The notes: a model not told the origin generated them from the sequence alone. DNA of 64,000 bases from Rudaea sp. 3F27F6 (GCF_005503555.1 NZ_SCNG01000001.1:434001-498000), one strand, 5' to 3'; positions 19,226 through 27,627 are shown, counted from the stretch's first letter. Program-made: numbers and translations.

Positions 19226-20653
19226 ATGAAATCGATTTTGTACACAATTCCACTTTTCTGCATCGCATTCGGCGGCGGCAACGCGCAGGCGGCCGATCCG
19301 CCTCCTGCGGCTGCGGCGGCGGCCACGCCGCGTCCCGATCCGCATCCGAACCCGCAACCCAATCCCCAGCCGAACCCGCAACCGAATCTCGCGCAAACGC
19401 GGCAGGAACTCGATCAGGTGCGCGATCAGATACGCGATCTGTCGAAACGAATGGGCGAACTCTCGCTGCGCCTCGGCGACTCGGGGCCACGCAGCTATGC
19501 CTATCGCTACATCGGCGATCCCGAGAAAGGCATGATCGGCATCGTTCTCGCCGACGACGAGAACTACACGCGCATCAACGCCATCACCCCGGGCGGCCCG
19601 GCCGACAAGGCCGGTCTGCGCAACGACGACATCGTCACAGGCGTGCACGGCAACGGAGTCGATGCGCGCACGAACGAGGCGGCGAAAGCCGCTCTGCGCA
19701 ATCTCAAGGTTGACCAGGAAATCACGTTGAACGTCCGTCGCGACGGCAAAACCTTCGACGTGAAGCTCAAGGCCGAGCGGCGCGAACCGTTCAATTTGAT
19801 CTATTCGACCGACAACGTCGACAGCGGTCAGATTCGGCTGAACGTCGAACGCGCCGTGAAAGACGGGTTCCTTACCCAGGGACAGGCCATGCAGATCGAG
19901 CAGGCCGACGAGGCCGGCAGAATTGCCGCCCAGCAGGCGAACGAGACCGCGGATCAAGCGCGGCAGCAAGCGCGCGAAGCCGAGATTCAAGCACGGCAGC
20001 AGGCACGCGAAGCCGAGATTCAAGCGAAGCAGCAAGCGCGTGAAGCGGCGAATCAGGCACGGCAGGTGACGCGCGAGGCGGAGAACCAGGCACGCCAGAT
20101 AGCGCGCGAAGCGGCGAATCAGGCGCGGCAGGAAGCGCATGCCGCCGAGAATGAAGCGAGGAAGGAGGCACGCAAAGCGGAGATTGCGTCGGGGCAGATG
20201 CGCTATTCGACGCCGTGGTGGGGACTCAACTTGACCAACCTCAATCCCGATCTCGGCGCCTACTTCGGCACCAACCATGGCGCGCTCGTGCTCTCCGCCG
20301 ATGCGGAGACCGCGAAGACGCTCAAGTCGGGCGACGTGGTTCTCGCGATCAACGGCAAGAAGGTCGAGCGGCCCGAGGATGCGATGCGGCTGTTGCGCGA
20401 AGCCGGCACGGACAAAGAGGTCAAGGTCGACGTGCTACGTCAGCGCAAAAACCAGACGCTGAGCATGAAGTCGCCGCAGTTCAAGGGGCTGTTCGCAATG
20501 CCGACGCCACCGACGCCTCCTACTCCGCCCACGCCGCTGACGCCACCTACTCCGCTGACGCCGCCCACGCCCCTGACTCCGCTGACACCTCCCACGCCGC
20601 CGACTCCTCCCACGCCGCCGACGCCTCCAACTCCTCCGAGCGCCGGCGCATAA
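19226..20653 (+). CDS. Periplasmic double-PDZ protein with hendecad coiled coil
   Basis: A 475-residue exported protein with a signal peptide (1-22), a Pro/Asn/Gln repeat (PNPQ, about 38-52), a short coiled coil, PDZ 1 (about 95-190, KGMIGIVLADDE, GGPADKAGLRNDDIV), seven 11-residue repeats (244-320), PDZ 2 (about 330-415, WWGLNLTNLNPDLGAYFG, LKSGDVVLAINGKKVERPEDAM) and a C-terminal tail of TPP/TPL repeats (426-470). PDZ 2 has the bifurcated GLxLTNLNPDLGxYFG start seen in regulatory-protease PDZ domains. No protease domain is present. The gene lies 9 bp after the membrane protein, so it belongs to the sigma operon and may bind unfolded C-termini or present a ligand to the anti-sigma factor (inference). 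Confidence 0.85.
   Translation: MKSILYTIPLFCIAFGGGNAQAADPPPAAAAAATPRPDPHPNPQPNPQPNPQPNLAQTRQELDQVRDQIRDLSKRMGELSLRLGDSGPRSYAYRYIGDPEKGMIGIVLADDENYTRINAITPGGPADKAGLRNDDIVTGVHGNGVDARTNEAAKAALRNLKVDQEITLNVRRDGKTFDVKLKAERREPFNLIYSTDNVDSGQIRLNVERAVKDGFLTQGQAMQIEQADEAGRIAAQQANETADQARQQAREAEIQARQQAREAEIQAKQQAREAANQARQVTREAENQARQIAREAANQARQEAHAAENEARKEARKAEIASGQMRYSTPWWGLNLTNLNPDLGAYFGTNHGALVLSADAETAKTLKSGDVVLAINGKKVERPEDAMRLLREAGTDKEVKVDVLRQRKNQTLSMKSPQFKGLFAMPTPPTPPTPPTPLTPPTPLTPPTPLTPLTPPTPPTPPTPPTPPTPPSAGA
19955..20185 (+). repeat. Seven tandem 33-bp units coding for an 11-residue coiled-coil repeat
   Basis: The units encode variants of QARQQAREAEI seven times in register (residues 244-320). An 11-residue period corresponds to a hendecad coiled coil, which is nearly straight or slightly right-handed. 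The copies differ at a few positions, so the array is not a recent expansion throughout. Confidence 0.85.
20501..20640 (+). repeat. TPP/TPL tripeptide repeat region at C-terminus
   Basis: Low-complexity DNA of period 9 bp encoding about 15 Thr-Pro-Pro or Thr-Pro-Leu units, a polyproline-like extended tail of the double-PDZ protein. Slippage-prone sequence, so length may vary between strains. Confidence 0.8.
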
Positions 20654-20685
20654 AAGCCTGGCGGAGTTCCATTCCGCCAGGTTTG
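20651..20685. terminator. Bidirectional terminator-like hairpin
   Basis: Stem CCTGGCGGA/TCCGCCAGG with a 7-nt loop sits between convergent genes. A-run on the left and T-run on the right (TTTG, minus side CTTTTA) fit a terminator for both, with the minus-strand side stronger. Confidence 0.7.
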
Positions 20686-20710
20686 AAACCGGTTTGGATT
20701 TGACGCGGCT

Positions 20711-21769
20711 TTACCGGTCGGCGACGCGCACGTAGCGGGCCAACACCGCGTCGATCGTCGCCGCATCGATCTTCTCGCCTTTCCCGGCGCGCTCGGCAAG
20801 ATTGAAAAATTCGTCGATGCGCGCTTCGCCGTCCGGCTCGGGGCTGGTGACGAAACGCGGCGATTTGGCTTCAAGGCGCTGCCACGCGGCGCGGACCTGA
20901 CTCCAGTAGTCCTGCGTGCCCTTCCAATAGTCGCGGCCCGCGGAAAAATCGTAGTCGCCGATATGCGTATAGCTGTTCGTGCCGGTTTCACGCGCGAGCG
21001 CATGCACCGCGCCGTTCGCGTCGACGGCGAGCTTGGTGTTGTCCTGCTCGTGCACCCAGCCGCCCGGCGTCAGCGTATGCCGGTTCATCACTTCGAGCGC
21101 CTGATAGTCCTTGCGCTTGGTGTATTCGCGCCGCGGCAGCGGCCGCCAGGTGCGATCCGACTGCCACGCATCGACGCCGTTCGCGTGCGTCCAGCGGCCG
21201 ATGCCGGCGTAGCGCGGCGCATCGTCCACTTCGTACACGGTCTGCGACCACGCGCCCGCGCGCGCATCGACGGCGAGCGTCTCCGTCTCGAACTTGCCGT
21301 TGCCGCGGAAGCGCAACACTGCGGCCGGCTGGTACTGCCAATCCTGGCGCCAATGCTTGACGACGGTATGCTTCTCACCGAGCACGAGGATGTGCTGCAG
21401 CGAAATGTGCTCGCCGCTGTCGGCGATCACGAGCACGAGTTCGGTGCCGCCGCTGCGCTGCGCGGCATGCGGTGCATACGCGGGCGCAAGCGCGGCGGTT
21501 TCATCGAAGGCAAAGCGCACGCGGTATTCGCCGGCCATCGCGAGAATGCTGCGCCGATCGCATTCGAACGCGGCCAGTCCGGGCTGCGCACACGGCGGCG
21601 CGTAGTTGGCCGGAGCCGGCGCGGCAAGCGGTGCCGGGGCGGCAGCCGGCTTCGTCTCTGCAACCGGCTTTTTCTGCGGCGTGGCACAGGCGCTCAACAG
21701 CAGCACGGCAATCACACTGCCGGACACGGCCGCGCGGCGGAATCGCGTACTCGGTGAATCTTTATACAT
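20711..21769 (-). CDS. Lipoprotein of heme locus, resembles DUF6607 family
   Basis: A 352-residue lipoprotein. Signal and lipobox are in the first 28 residues (SVIAVLLLSAC), followed by an Ala/Pro linker and a globular domain with IADSGEHISLQHILVLGEKHTVVKHWRQDWQYQP, several Trp-rich segments and LEVMNRHTLTPGGWVHEQDN. I believe this corresponds to DUF6607, seen next to heme receptors in other gammaproteobacteria, but the match is from memory. ATG 21769 has GGAG 7 nt upstream; a longer frame exists. The gap to the upstream gene is 147 bp, so it may have its own promoter. It probably acts at the envelope in heme use; the exact role is not known. Confidence 0.7.
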   Translation of the reverse strand: MYKDSPSTRFRRAAVSGSVIAVLLLSACATPQKKPVAETKPAAAPAPLAAPAPANYAPPCAQPGLAAFECDRRSILAMAGEYRVRFAFDETAALAPAYAPHAAQRSGGTELVLVIADSGEHISLQHILVLGEKHTVVKHWRQDWQYQPAAVLRFRGNGKFETETLAVDARAGAWSQTVYEVDDAPRYAGIGRWTHANGVDAWQSDRTWRPLPRREYTKRKDYQALEVMNRHTLTPGGWVHEQDNTKLAVDANGAVHALARETGTNSYTHIGDYDFSAGRDYWKGTQDYWSQVRAAWQRLEAKSPRFVTSPEPDGEARIDEFFNLAERAGKGEKIDAATIDAVLARYVRVADR

Positions 21770-21916
21770 TGCATCACTCCTCAAAACTATCGTTCGCAAA
21801 GCAGCGAGCGTCCTTGCTCGCCATCCCGCATAAACAAAGCTCTCAACAACCGAAACGCCGGCCGTTCGTTTTCCCAAGCTGTGCAAACAGCGAAACCGCG
21901 TGCGCGGCAGGTTCGC

Positions 21917-22573
21917 TCAAAAGGCGTTCAACGACGCGCGCTCGTCGTCGGCGATCGCCAGAGCAAGCTGGCGCCCGAGTTCCGACAACGCCGTCGGCGC
22001 GCGCATGCCGAGTACGTGCAGGCACGGCAGGCGCAGCAGCGGGAAGCGCACCGCACGTGCCTGCCAGGAACTGCGCAGACGCCGCAGCGCGCAGCGCATG
22101 AACGCCGCGTGCGCGCGCCAGCGCGACGGTGCCTGCGGTGCGGCGCGCGCAATGCCGCAGTCGCTCAACATCGCATCCCAGGCGAGATAGTCCGCATCGG
22201 GCAGCAGGTACAGGCGCGCGATGCAGACCGACTGCGAATCGAGAAACTCGAGCCATTCGCGCGGTCCGTGCGCGGTGATCGCGCTGTGCGCTTCGACTTG
22301 CACGCTGCCCGAAAACGCCGCGAGCGCCGGATGATCGAGCAGGAGCACGCCGCGCTGCAGAAGGCGCGCGCGCGGGAACACGCCGTCGCCGCTACCCACA
22401 CGGAACAACCACAGCACTGTACCGAGACGCGACAACGAGTCGGCGAAACGACCCCAGTCGACCTGCATCGCCGCGGGCGCAGACGGCAACGCAGGCTGTC
22501 GATAATCGAATCCCGATCCGCCGCCCGGCTCGGAATAACCGTACCTGCCGTCGTCGTGGAAGCCGTCGCTCAT
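21917..22573 (-). CDS. Hypothetical protein in heme-uptake operon
   Basis: A 218-residue protein with no signal peptide or membrane segment. It begins with a Gly/Tyr-rich stretch (GYSEPGGGSGFDYRQP), then LGTVLWLFRVGSGDGVFPRARLLQRGVLLLDHPALAAF and a Cys/Arg-rich C-terminal half. I do not recognise the family. It starts 52 bp after the TonB-dependent receptor on the same strand, with AGGAG 7 nt before ATG 22573, so it belongs to the heme operon. A cytoplasmic heme-handling role is possible from position only. Confidence 0.65.
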   Translation of the reverse strand: MSDGFHDDGRYGYSEPGGGSGFDYRQPALPSAPAAMQVDWGRFADSLSRLGTVLWLFRVGSGDGVFPRARLLQRGVLLLDHPALAAFSGSVQVEAHSAITAHGPREWLEFLDSQSVCIARLYLLPDADYLAWDAMLSDCGIARAAPQAPSRWRAHAAFMRCALRRLRSSWQARAVRFPLLRLPCLHVLGMRAPTALSELGRQLALAIADDERASLNAF

Positions 22574-22625
22574 CGTCGTACTCCTCTCGCAGTGGGCCGC
22601 GTGGGCGGCATTCGTACATTCCGAG

Positions 22626-24947
22626 CTATAGGCTGACCTTGACGCCGACGCTGACCGCGCGTCCCGCCGCGGAATAGCGATCGATCGTCGCCGGCGCATA
22701 AGCCGCGCCGCGCACGTCGCCCCAGCGCCAGTAGCGCTTGTCGGCGAGATTGGTCAGGCCCAGATAAAGCTGCGCTTGCTCGACGACCTGCCAGTGCGCG
22801 TAGGCGTCGAGCGTCGCCCAGCCCGGAGCGTGGAACAGCGCCGTGGTGCCTGAGTTGCCCTGCCCCGAGGACGATGTCGCGGCGGCCAAGCGGTCCTTCG
22901 CGGCAGTGAAGGTGCCGAACAGTTCGACGCCCCAATTGTCGCGGTCGTAGGCGAGGCCGAGCACGGCGCGCGCCGGATCGATGCTGGCCAATGGCTGATG
23001 CGCCGATTGATCATCGCCGCGCGCGTAGGCGAGGCTCGCTTTGAGCGTGAATCCTTCGAGCGCCGGCGTGAACGCGCCGAGCTTCAGGCCCGCGCGCGCC
23101 TCCGCACCGCGAATGCGCACGCGAGTGAGATTGCGCGACTGGAACAGCATCAGCCCACTGGTCGGATCGATGCCGACGAATTCCAGCTCGTCGATGAAGT
23201 CGCGGTAGCGATTGTCGTAGGCGGCGACGCTGAAGTAGCCGATCTCCGCGGAGCCGCGCAGGCCGACTTCGACACCGTTGCTGGTCTCCGGCTTGAGGTT
23301 CGGGTTCGGCAGCGCCGTGTAGCCGAACTGCAGATTGGTGAAGCCGACGTTGACGTCGTTGTACGGCGGCGCGCGGAAGCCGTGCGCGTACTGCAGGTAG
23401 GTACTGAGATTCTCGTTGAAGCGCCAGATCGCGCCGAACTTCGGCGACCAGCTCGTGCGCGTAAGGCTCACCGGCACCACGCCGGGATTGGCCTTGATAA
23501 ACATCGCGTCGTCTTTGTCCGGATCGAGATCGTAGTAATCCACGCGCAGGCCGGGAATCAGGCTCAAGCGGCCGTCGGCGAGAGTGATCTCGTCCTGGGC
23601 GAACAGCGCGGCGGTCGTCGTGTTCGTGGTCGGAAAGTCGCGCGTCGGGAAAGTGTCGGGCGAGACGACGTTGGTTTTCACGCCCGTGGTCAGATTGATC
23701 TGATAGCCGTTGCGTTCCTCTTCGGTGCGCGTGCGCGACGCGTCGACACCCCAGGTCAGTTCGTGCTGCCAATCGCCGGTGGCGAATTTCTTGCGTATCG
23801 TCGCGTTGACGCCGGCGATGTTCTGCTCGAAGTCAAAACGGCGGAAACGCAGCAGCGGATTGACCAGATTGCCGGCGCTGACGGTCGCGCGGTTTTCCCA
23901 GCTGTCCTGCTGGGTGCGGCTGTTCTGCACGTAGGCGCGCCACTCGACGCTGTCGGCGAAATTCCAGCTTAGCGGGACGTCCTGTCCGACCGAAACGCGC
24001 AAACGCCGGCGCATATCGTCGCCGCGCAAATTGGTGGTCTGCGCACGCGTCAGCGCGTTGTAGCCGCGCCCGCTCAACACTTCGGTGCGGTCGACGCCCT
24101 GATCGCCGTCGAGGGTGATGCGGTCGATGCGCCCGCCCGGATTGTCGCGCACGTATTTCGCCAGCAGCGCGGTGCTCGAAGAATCCTGCGGATTGGGACG
24201 CGTGCGCGTGGCATCGGCGCTGTCCACCGTGCCCATATTGTCGAACTGCGAACCTTCGCGATGCGTGGCGACGAGGGCGATGCCGTTGGTGCCGTCGCCC
24301 GCCGCATAGGTGCCGGTCGCCGTCGTACCGCGGTTGACCGAGGCATACGCTGTGCGCAGCGATGCGTACTGACCTTTGCCGTCGGCGAGATAGTCGGACG
24401 GATCCTTGGTCACATAGCTGACCACGCCGCCGAGCGCGTCCGATCCGTACAGCGACGATGCCGCGCCGCGCACGATCTCGACACGCTTCAGGCTGTCGAT
24501 GTCGACGCTGTCGCGGCCCGCGTTCGAGTAGCTGCCGATCGCGAACGCGTCGGGCACGGCGATGCCGTCGACGAGAATGCGCACGCGATTGCCGTCGAGT
24601 CCGCGGATCGTGAAGCCGTTGAAGCCGAAGCGCGTACCGTCACCGTTGACCGAAACGCCGGGCTCGTAGCGCACGAGGTCGCGAATGTCCTGCGCAAGCC
24701 GGCGCTCGATCTCGGCCGCATCGATCACGCTGGTTTCGCCGGCGATGTCCTTTTGCTGGCGCTCGTTCAGCGTCGCGCTGACCACCACCGTGTCGAGCAC
24801 GTCGAACAGCGTGGGCTTGTCCCGCGCGGCATCGGTGTCGGGAGTCTCGGCCGCATCGGCCGCTCCCGCCGCACCGAGCGCGATCGCAATCGCCGCGCTC
24901 AGGCTGCGGGCGCAGATTTTTTTATAGAAAGAATGACGGCGGCGCAT
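22626..24947 (-). CDS. TonB-dependent heme/hemoglobin receptor
   Basis: A 773-residue outer-membrane receptor that imports heme using energy from TonB. There is a signal peptide (about 1-33), a TonB box (DTVVVSAT, about 52-59), a plug domain with IRGLDGNRVRILVDGIAVPD and VEIVRGAASSLYGSDALGGVV, and a 22-strand barrel ending in a C-terminal aromatic/hydrophobic strand (VSVGVKVSL). Heme-receptor FRAP (HGFRAPPYND) and NPNL (PNPNLKPETS) boxes are present. The His usually found between these two boxes is missing; His just before FRAP is present. Gene order hemP-receptor, with a Fur box in front of hemP, supports a heme substrate. Confidence 0.92.
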   Translation of the reverse strand: MRRRHSFYKKICARSLSAAIAIALGAAGAADAAETPDTDAARDKPTLFDVLDTVVVSATLNERQQKDIAGETSVIDAAEIERRLAQDIRDLVRYEPGVSVNGDGTRFGFNGFTIRGLDGNRVRILVDGIAVPDAFAIGSYSNAGRDSVDIDSLKRVEIVRGAASSLYGSDALGGVVSYVTKDPSDYLADGKGQYASLRTAYASVNRGTTATGTYAAGDGTNGIALVATHREGSQFDNMGTVDSADATRTRPNPQDSSSTALLAKYVRDNPGGRIDRITLDGDQGVDRTEVLSGRGYNALTRAQTTNLRGDDMRRRLRVSVGQDVPLSWNFADSVEWRAYVQNSRTQQDSWENRATVSAGNLVNPLLRFRRFDFEQNIAGVNATIRKKFATGDWQHELTWGVDASRTRTEEERNGYQINLTTGVKTNVVSPDTFPTRDFPTTNTTTAALFAQDEITLADGRLSLIPGLRVDYYDLDPDKDDAMFIKANPGVVPVSLTRTSWSPKFGAIWRFNENLSTYLQYAHGFRAPPYNDVNVGFTNLQFGYTALPNPNLKPETSNGVEVGLRGSAEIGYFSVAAYDNRYRDFIDELEFVGIDPTSGLMLFQSRNLTRVRIRGAEARAGLKLGAFTPALEGFTLKASLAYARGDDQSAHQPLASIDPARAVLGLAYDRDNWGVELFGTFTAAKDRLAAATSSSGQGNSGTTALFHAPGWATLDAYAHWQVVEQAQLYLGLTNLADKRYWRWGDVRGAAYAPATIDRYSAAGRAVSVGVKVSL

Positions 24948-25033
24948 GTTTCCAGCAGATTCCTAAGAAGGAACGGCGTGCTGGCGTGCAACCCGATGCG
25001 GGCCGCGCGAGGCTGGCTACCGTGATTGATGAC

Positions 25034-25055
25034 GCTGCCCGCGAACGCGGGCAGC
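25034..25055 (-). promoter_or_regulatory. Hairpin in hemP-receptor intergenic region
   Basis: Perfect 9-bp stem (GCTGCCCGC with its complement) and GAAC-type loop between hemP and the receptor gene. There is no T-run. Such a stem could protect the hemP message or lower read-through into the receptor gene; the effect is inferred. Confidence 0.5.
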
Positions 25056-25093
25056 GAGGCTTGCGGATCGGCGGCCTGACGGCCGCGCGAAGG

Positions 25094-25300
25094 CTATTTG
25101 GTCAGAATCAATTTGCCGTTGCGCGTCTGGCGCAGACGATATTCCTGGCCGAAATGTTCGATGCGCACTTCCTGCGCGCCGCCGAACAAGGTGCGGCTGT
25201 CGAACTGGCGCTGGACCTGCGCCGCATGCGGGCGCGGTGCCGGAGCAGCTGTGCGGAAAGAAACGTCGCCCGAATTCAGCGGCAGGGTTGCGGTGTGCAT
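25094..25300 (-). CDS. hemP: Hemin uptake protein HemP
   Basis: A 68-residue cytoplasmic protein of the HemP/HmuP family. The C-terminal signature reads [20 protein letters not shown] followed by [11 protein letters not shown], matching the family pattern. HmuP-type proteins act as activators or translation-linked factors for expression of the heme receptor downstream. ATG 25300 has GGAG 7 nt upstream. It is the first gene of the heme operon and is separated from the receptor by 146 bp holding a stable hairpin. Confidence 0.93.
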   Translation of the reverse strand: MHTATLPLNSGDVSFRTAAPAPRPHAAQVQRQFDSRTLFGGAQEVRIEHFGQEYRLRQTRNGKLILTK

Positions 25301-25328
25301 GACGCGACTCCGTTGTGGGGTTCGGTCA

Positions 25329-25357
25329 AATGATAATAATTCTCATTTGCGTGTCAA
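25329..25357 (-). promoter_or_regulatory. hemP promoter with Fur box
   Basis: A 19-bp dyad AATGATAATAATTCTCATT (25329-25347) matches the Fur consensus closely, with one mismatch between arms. On the minus strand a consensus -35 TTGACA (25352-25357), 16-bp spacer and -10 TATCAT (25330-25335) are overlapped by it. Binding of Fe-Fur would block polymerase, so hemP and the receptor should be iron-repressed. Confidence 0.88.
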
Positions 25358-25529
25358 GCGATTTCTCGAACCCGCTTCTATCTATGCATATTCCTCCGTG
25401 CGGAAGTGCTGCAAAACATCGCGCAGGAAATGTGCAGGCGACTTTTCAATTCTTAACCCATCTTGCTTCGACAACGCGTCCACGGCTGAGCAAAAATGCG
25501 TGGTCTTGTTGCGAAGATGTGGAGTTCGT

Positions 25530-26564
25530 GTGTCGCGCTTTTCTTTTCCGATAGTTCTCGGTGTCATTGCCATCGCCGCGATCGCCTTCTACAGCGGCCG
25601 CCACAGCGCCCCCGTCGCGGCGGAAGGCGCGGAAACCGAAGCGAAGCAAAAAGTGGAAAATGCGGCAATTTCCACAAAGGGCAAAAGCGTCTCTCCCGCC
25701 ACACAGCCCAAACATGCCCTCGTCCGCGCACCCGGCAGCCATATGCTCGACAGCGCCGTATCGAACGCGAGTCAGCGAGCGCCGCTGCCGCCGGCGAACA
25801 CGCCGCTCAAGTCGATCCTCGCCGACCTCAAGGCGCGCGCCGATGCCGGCGACGCCGATGCTGCGTCACGCCTGTTCAAGGACATGCAGACATGTACTCA
25901 GGTGCAGCGCCTTAGCCAGACCATGCCCGGCCTCGCCAATCGCGTGCTCGGCGACGCCTCGGCGATGGATGCGCAGCGACAGAACCGCATGCTCGACTTC
26001 GTTCAGCGCAATCTGGACTACACCAAGAACAACGCGGCGATGTGCGCGGATCTCAGCGCCGACGACATGGCCTCGCTCGTGCCCGCCACCCTGCAGGCCG
26101 CGCAGCTAGGCGATCCGGAGGCGGCGAACTGCTACGTCGGCGCCAATCTGAACAACTGGCCCGGCCTGCTCGACAATCCGCAGTGGGTGCAGGACTACAA
26201 GAGCAATGCGCTCAATCTCGCCAACGGCGCCCTGCAGCAAGGCGACTGGGCGATGGCGACGCTGATGGCGCAGGCCTACGGCGGCAGTACGCGTCAGAGC
26301 AATATGCTCGGCCAATTGACCGGCGCCAATCCAGCCCAGGCCTATACCTACGCCAAGCTGATGAGCCTCGGCCAGCCCTCCGGCTCGCAACCTTCGACGC
26401 GCTCGACCAATGCGCTGACCAATCTCTCGAGCCAGCTCACTCCCGACCAGATCCAGGCGGCCGACGCACAAGCGCAGCAGATGTACCAGCAGTACTTCAA
26501 CAGCACCCCGCGCCAGACCGGCGACGTCGCCAACGCGATGCGCTCGTGCCAGGGCGGCCCGTAA
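25530..26564 (+). CDS. Unknown exported protein, paralogue A
   Basis: A 344-residue protein with an N-terminal hydrophobic anchor or signal (residues 3-20, FSFPIVLGVIAIAAIAFY) and a linker, then a helical domain opening with PLPPANTPLKSILADLKARADAGDADAASRLFKDMQTC, followed by SLVPATLQAAQLGDPEAANCYV and two more helix-rich parts. The first motif resembles Sel1/TPR-type helix pairs. GTG 25530 has GGAG 5 nt upstream, and the first codons follow the ribosome-binding site well. It is followed 67 bp later by a paralogue with the same domain order. No family function is known to me; proteins of this kind occur in expanded sets in Lysobacterales (recollection). Confidence 0.8.
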   Translation: MSRFSFPIVLGVIAIAAIAFYSGRHSAPVAAEGAETEAKQKVENAAISTKGKSVSPATQPKHALVRAPGSHMLDSAVSNASQRAPLPPANTPLKSILADLKARADAGDADAASRLFKDMQTCTQVQRLSQTMPGLANRVLGDASAMDAQRQNRMLDFVQRNLDYTKNNAAMCADLSADDMASLVPATLQAAQLGDPEAANCYVGANLNNWPGLLDNPQWVQDYKSNALNLANGALQQGDWAMATLMAQAYGGSTRQSNMLGQLTGANPAQAYTYAKLMSLGQPSGSQPSTRSTNALTNLSSQLTPDQIQAADAQAQQMYQQYFNSTPRQTGDVANAMRSCQGGP

Positions 26565-26631
26565 ATCTCGCTCTGGACGCACCAAAACCGAGACGGCACA
26601 CTTCGCCTCTGCTGGGCCGGAGGAAGAGTTC

Positions 26632-27627
26632 GTGCTGCGCAAATATGGATGGATCGCCTTGGTTTTGTGCGCAGCCCTCGCATGCGGCTGGCTCTACTGG
26701 CCCGATGCCTTATCCCACAATGATGTTTCGGCCTCAGCGGACCCGCACAAGGGCAACTCCGCCGCAGCCGCTTCAGTCGTTGCGCCGACGACGCTGTCGA
26801 CTGCAGCGAAATCCGCCGCGCTCCCCGCACGCGTCAGTTCGGGTTCCGCACCGCCGCTGCCGCCGTCCGGCACCCCACTCAAGCAGATTTTCGACGAATT
26901 GAAGGCACGCGCGGATGCGGGCGATGTCACTGCGGCTTCACGCCTGTATCGCGACCTGAGCACCTGCTTTGCCGCAGAAGCGACGATGCGCAGCAATACG
27001 CTAAACGCGAGTGCGCTGCTCGAACACCCGGACAACTCGGCTCCGGCTGCGATCCAACAGCAACAACTGGACCGGGCGCAGGAATTGCTCAAGGGCACGG
27101 ACCGGCTGAAAACATTGTGCGCCGGCGTCGATCAGGGCCTGCTCGGCTCGCTCGCCACGACAACCCTGCAGGCCGCGCAGCTCGGCGACGCCTCTGCGCG
27201 CGACTGCTACGTCCACCGCGGGCCCTTCGTCAATCCGCGCGGCATGGTCGACGATCCCGCATCGGTCGGCGCCTATCGGCAGCAGGCGCCAGCGTTGATC
27301 GACTCGTCGATCGCGTCGGGAGACTGGAAGATGGTCGATATGCTTCAGTACGCCTACGGCCCCTCCGGCACCAATCTGATTGCCGGCCTCGTCGGTCCCG
27401 ATCCCGTTCAGCACTATCGCTATTTGAAACTGTATCGCCTTGGCGCCAGCGGCACTCGCATTCCGGCTTTGGACAGGCAGTTGGCTTACGCTGCCAATCA
27501 ACTCGACGCCCAGCAACGCGCCGACGCGGACGCCTGGGCGGCGACGACCCAGCAATCCTATTTCCACGGCAGCTCGACCGATGCGACGCCGCAGAACTGG
27601 AACGCCTGCGCAGTACCCAACGAATAA
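26632..27627 (+). CDS. Unknown exported protein, paralogue B
   Basis: A 331-residue paralogue of the preceding gene. An N-terminal hydrophobic segment (GWIALVLCAALACGWLYW) is followed by the same motif: PPSGTPLKQIFDELKARADAGDVTAASRLYRDLSTC, then LLGSLATTTLQAAQLGDASARDCYV. The central AQLGD-xxA-x-xCYV and the C-terminal third align by eye with paralogue A while the linkers differ. GTG 26632 follows a GGAGGAAG ribosome-binding site. The pair probably arose by duplication and may be co-transcribed. Likely an anchored periplasmic protein of unknown role. Confidence 0.8.
   Translation: MLRKYGWIALVLCAALACGWLYWPDALSHNDVSASADPHKGNSAAAASVVAPTTLSTAAKSAALPARVSSGSAPPLPPSGTPLKQIFDELKARADAGDVTAASRLYRDLSTCFAAEATMRSNTLNASALLEHPDNSAPAAIQQQQLDRAQELLKGTDRLKTLCAGVDQGLLGSLATTTLQAAQLGDASARDCYVHRGPFVNPRGMVDDPASVGAYRQQAPALIDSSIASGDWKMVDMLQYAYGPSGTNLIAGLVGPDPVQHYRYLKLYRLGASGTRIPALDRQLAYAANQLDAQQRADADAWAATTQQSYFHGSSTDATPQNWNACAVPNE

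Noticed and set aside
22626-24947. Siderophore (ferrichrome-type) receptor
   Set aside because: FRAP and NPNL boxes, linkage to hemP and the Fur box support heme instead.
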